Positions 42,681 through 42,836 of a DNA stretch of 42,836 nucleotides are shown here, one piece after another. A program made the position numbers and the translations under genes. Source of the DNA: Phocaeicola coprophilus DSM 18228 = JCM 13818 (GTDB lineage: Bacteria > Bacteroidota > Bacteroidia > Bacteroidales > Bacteroidaceae); the NCBI RefSeq assembly GCF_000157915.1, contig NZ_EQ973637.1:174506-217341 (forward strand), written 5' to 3'. The notes beneath the pieces are model-generated. The model was not told the DNA's origin. It worked only from the letters and a program-made list of their open reading frames with translations, and searched no databases. How positions within the stretch are numbered: the stretch's first letter is position 1; every line of letters starts with the position of its first letter.

Positions 42681-42822
42681 ACTGCAAAGTTCTATTGATG
42701 CCAGCCATATCTTTACAAGGCTTCCTTCCTCCTTCCAGTTATGTCAGAAATCTTCCTTTTTCCTGAAAAAGAGTATTTCAGCCATAAACCTTGCAGATAT
42801 TGGCATCAATACATTAAGCAGT
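42681..42822 (+). repeat. Hairpin element H (its gene lies beyond the window)
   Basis: ACTGC (42681-42685) pairs with GCAGT (42818-42822); ATTGATGCCA (42694-42703) with TGGCATCAAT (42801-42810); ATATCT with AGATAT; CAAGG (42716-42720) with CCTTG (42789-42793); apex GAAAT/ATTTC with CTTCC (42752-42756) facing GAGT (42771-42774) and an inner CTTTTT/AAAAAG stem. The minus-strand -7 box is GAACTTTG (42685-42692), 7/8, with CTTG 23 bp up the arm. Confidence 0.85.
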
Positions 42823-42836
42823 AAAATTGAATTAAT

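Noticed and set aside
30370..42822. Hairpins as integron attC sites
   Set aside because: They are imperfect hairpins next to single-gene cassettes, but RYYYAAC/GTTRRRY core sites are absent and no integron integrase is seen. The -7 box and leader module fit a promoter better.
30370..42822. Hairpins as MITEs
   Set aside because: No constant terminal inverted repeat sequence or target-site duplication is visible, and the stems change by compensation, unlike copies of a transposon.
30370..42836. CRISPR array
   Set aside because: No regular short direct repeats with unique spacers; the repeated units are long, diverged and kilobases apart.

Overview
The window looks like a Bacteroidales chromosome (Bacteroides/Phocaeicola-like) followed by a mobile element. 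The evidence is gene content (SusD-free but typical porin, DUF2023, DUF1015 and LytTR sets), the absence of strong Shine-Dalgarno dependence, and many copies of the Bacteroidetes promoter -7 box TAnnTTTG, several with a TTTG -33 box 18-20 bp upstream.

Positions 1-29,470 are ordinary chromosome. From left to right: the start of a B12-binding radical SAM gene; prs; a complete leftward thiamine operon (thiS-thiE-thiG-thiC-thiH-thiF and a TenI-like gene) behind a TPP riboswitch; a metallophosphoesterase lipoprotein and outer-membrane protein pair; a flavodoxin-DUF2023 pair; DUF454-pabB-pabC; a pyridoxamine kinase; a DbpA-like helicase; a serC-serA-small membrane protein-DUF1015 operon; YigZ; a porin; a CbxX-type AAA ATPase with a highly structured upstream region; a zinc alcohol dehydrogenase; a LytTR/LytS two-component pair whose kinase has an in-frame TGA in its first membrane segment; a lipoprotein; and a divergent LysR / flavodoxin-like / catalase cluster. 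A decayed start of a secreted NPCBM-type glycosidase (29,636-29,829) marks the likely edge of the foreign DNA.

Positions about 29,830-42,836 are an AT-rich conjugative-type element without its right end. It carries ssb, two LPD11-like proteins, several small element-specific proteins, a radical SAM protein next to a PAPS-reductase-like PP-loop ATPase, an Abi/HEPN gene with a divergent small RNA, and a ParA/ribbon-helix-helix pair flanked by AT-rich repeats. The parA start is out of frame by one base.

The most striking feature is a family of eight long hairpins (A-H, 130-170 nt). One sits just upstream of each plus-strand operon of the element and none upstream of the minus-strand genes. Their sequences differ but their stems are kept by compensatory changes. 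Every copy carries a minus-strand TAnnTTTG match (7/8 or 8/8) at the base, and most share an apical motif with CTTCC facing GNGT. Folded on single-stranded minus-strand DNA, each hairpin would present this -7 box on the non-template arm and read outward into the plus-strand genes. That is the logic of the F-plasmid single-stranded promoter Frpo. I infer that this is the leading region of a conjugative element whose early genes (ssb and candidate establishment or anti-defence genes) are switched on from the incoming strand. I know of no description of such promoters in Bacteroidetes, but could not search.
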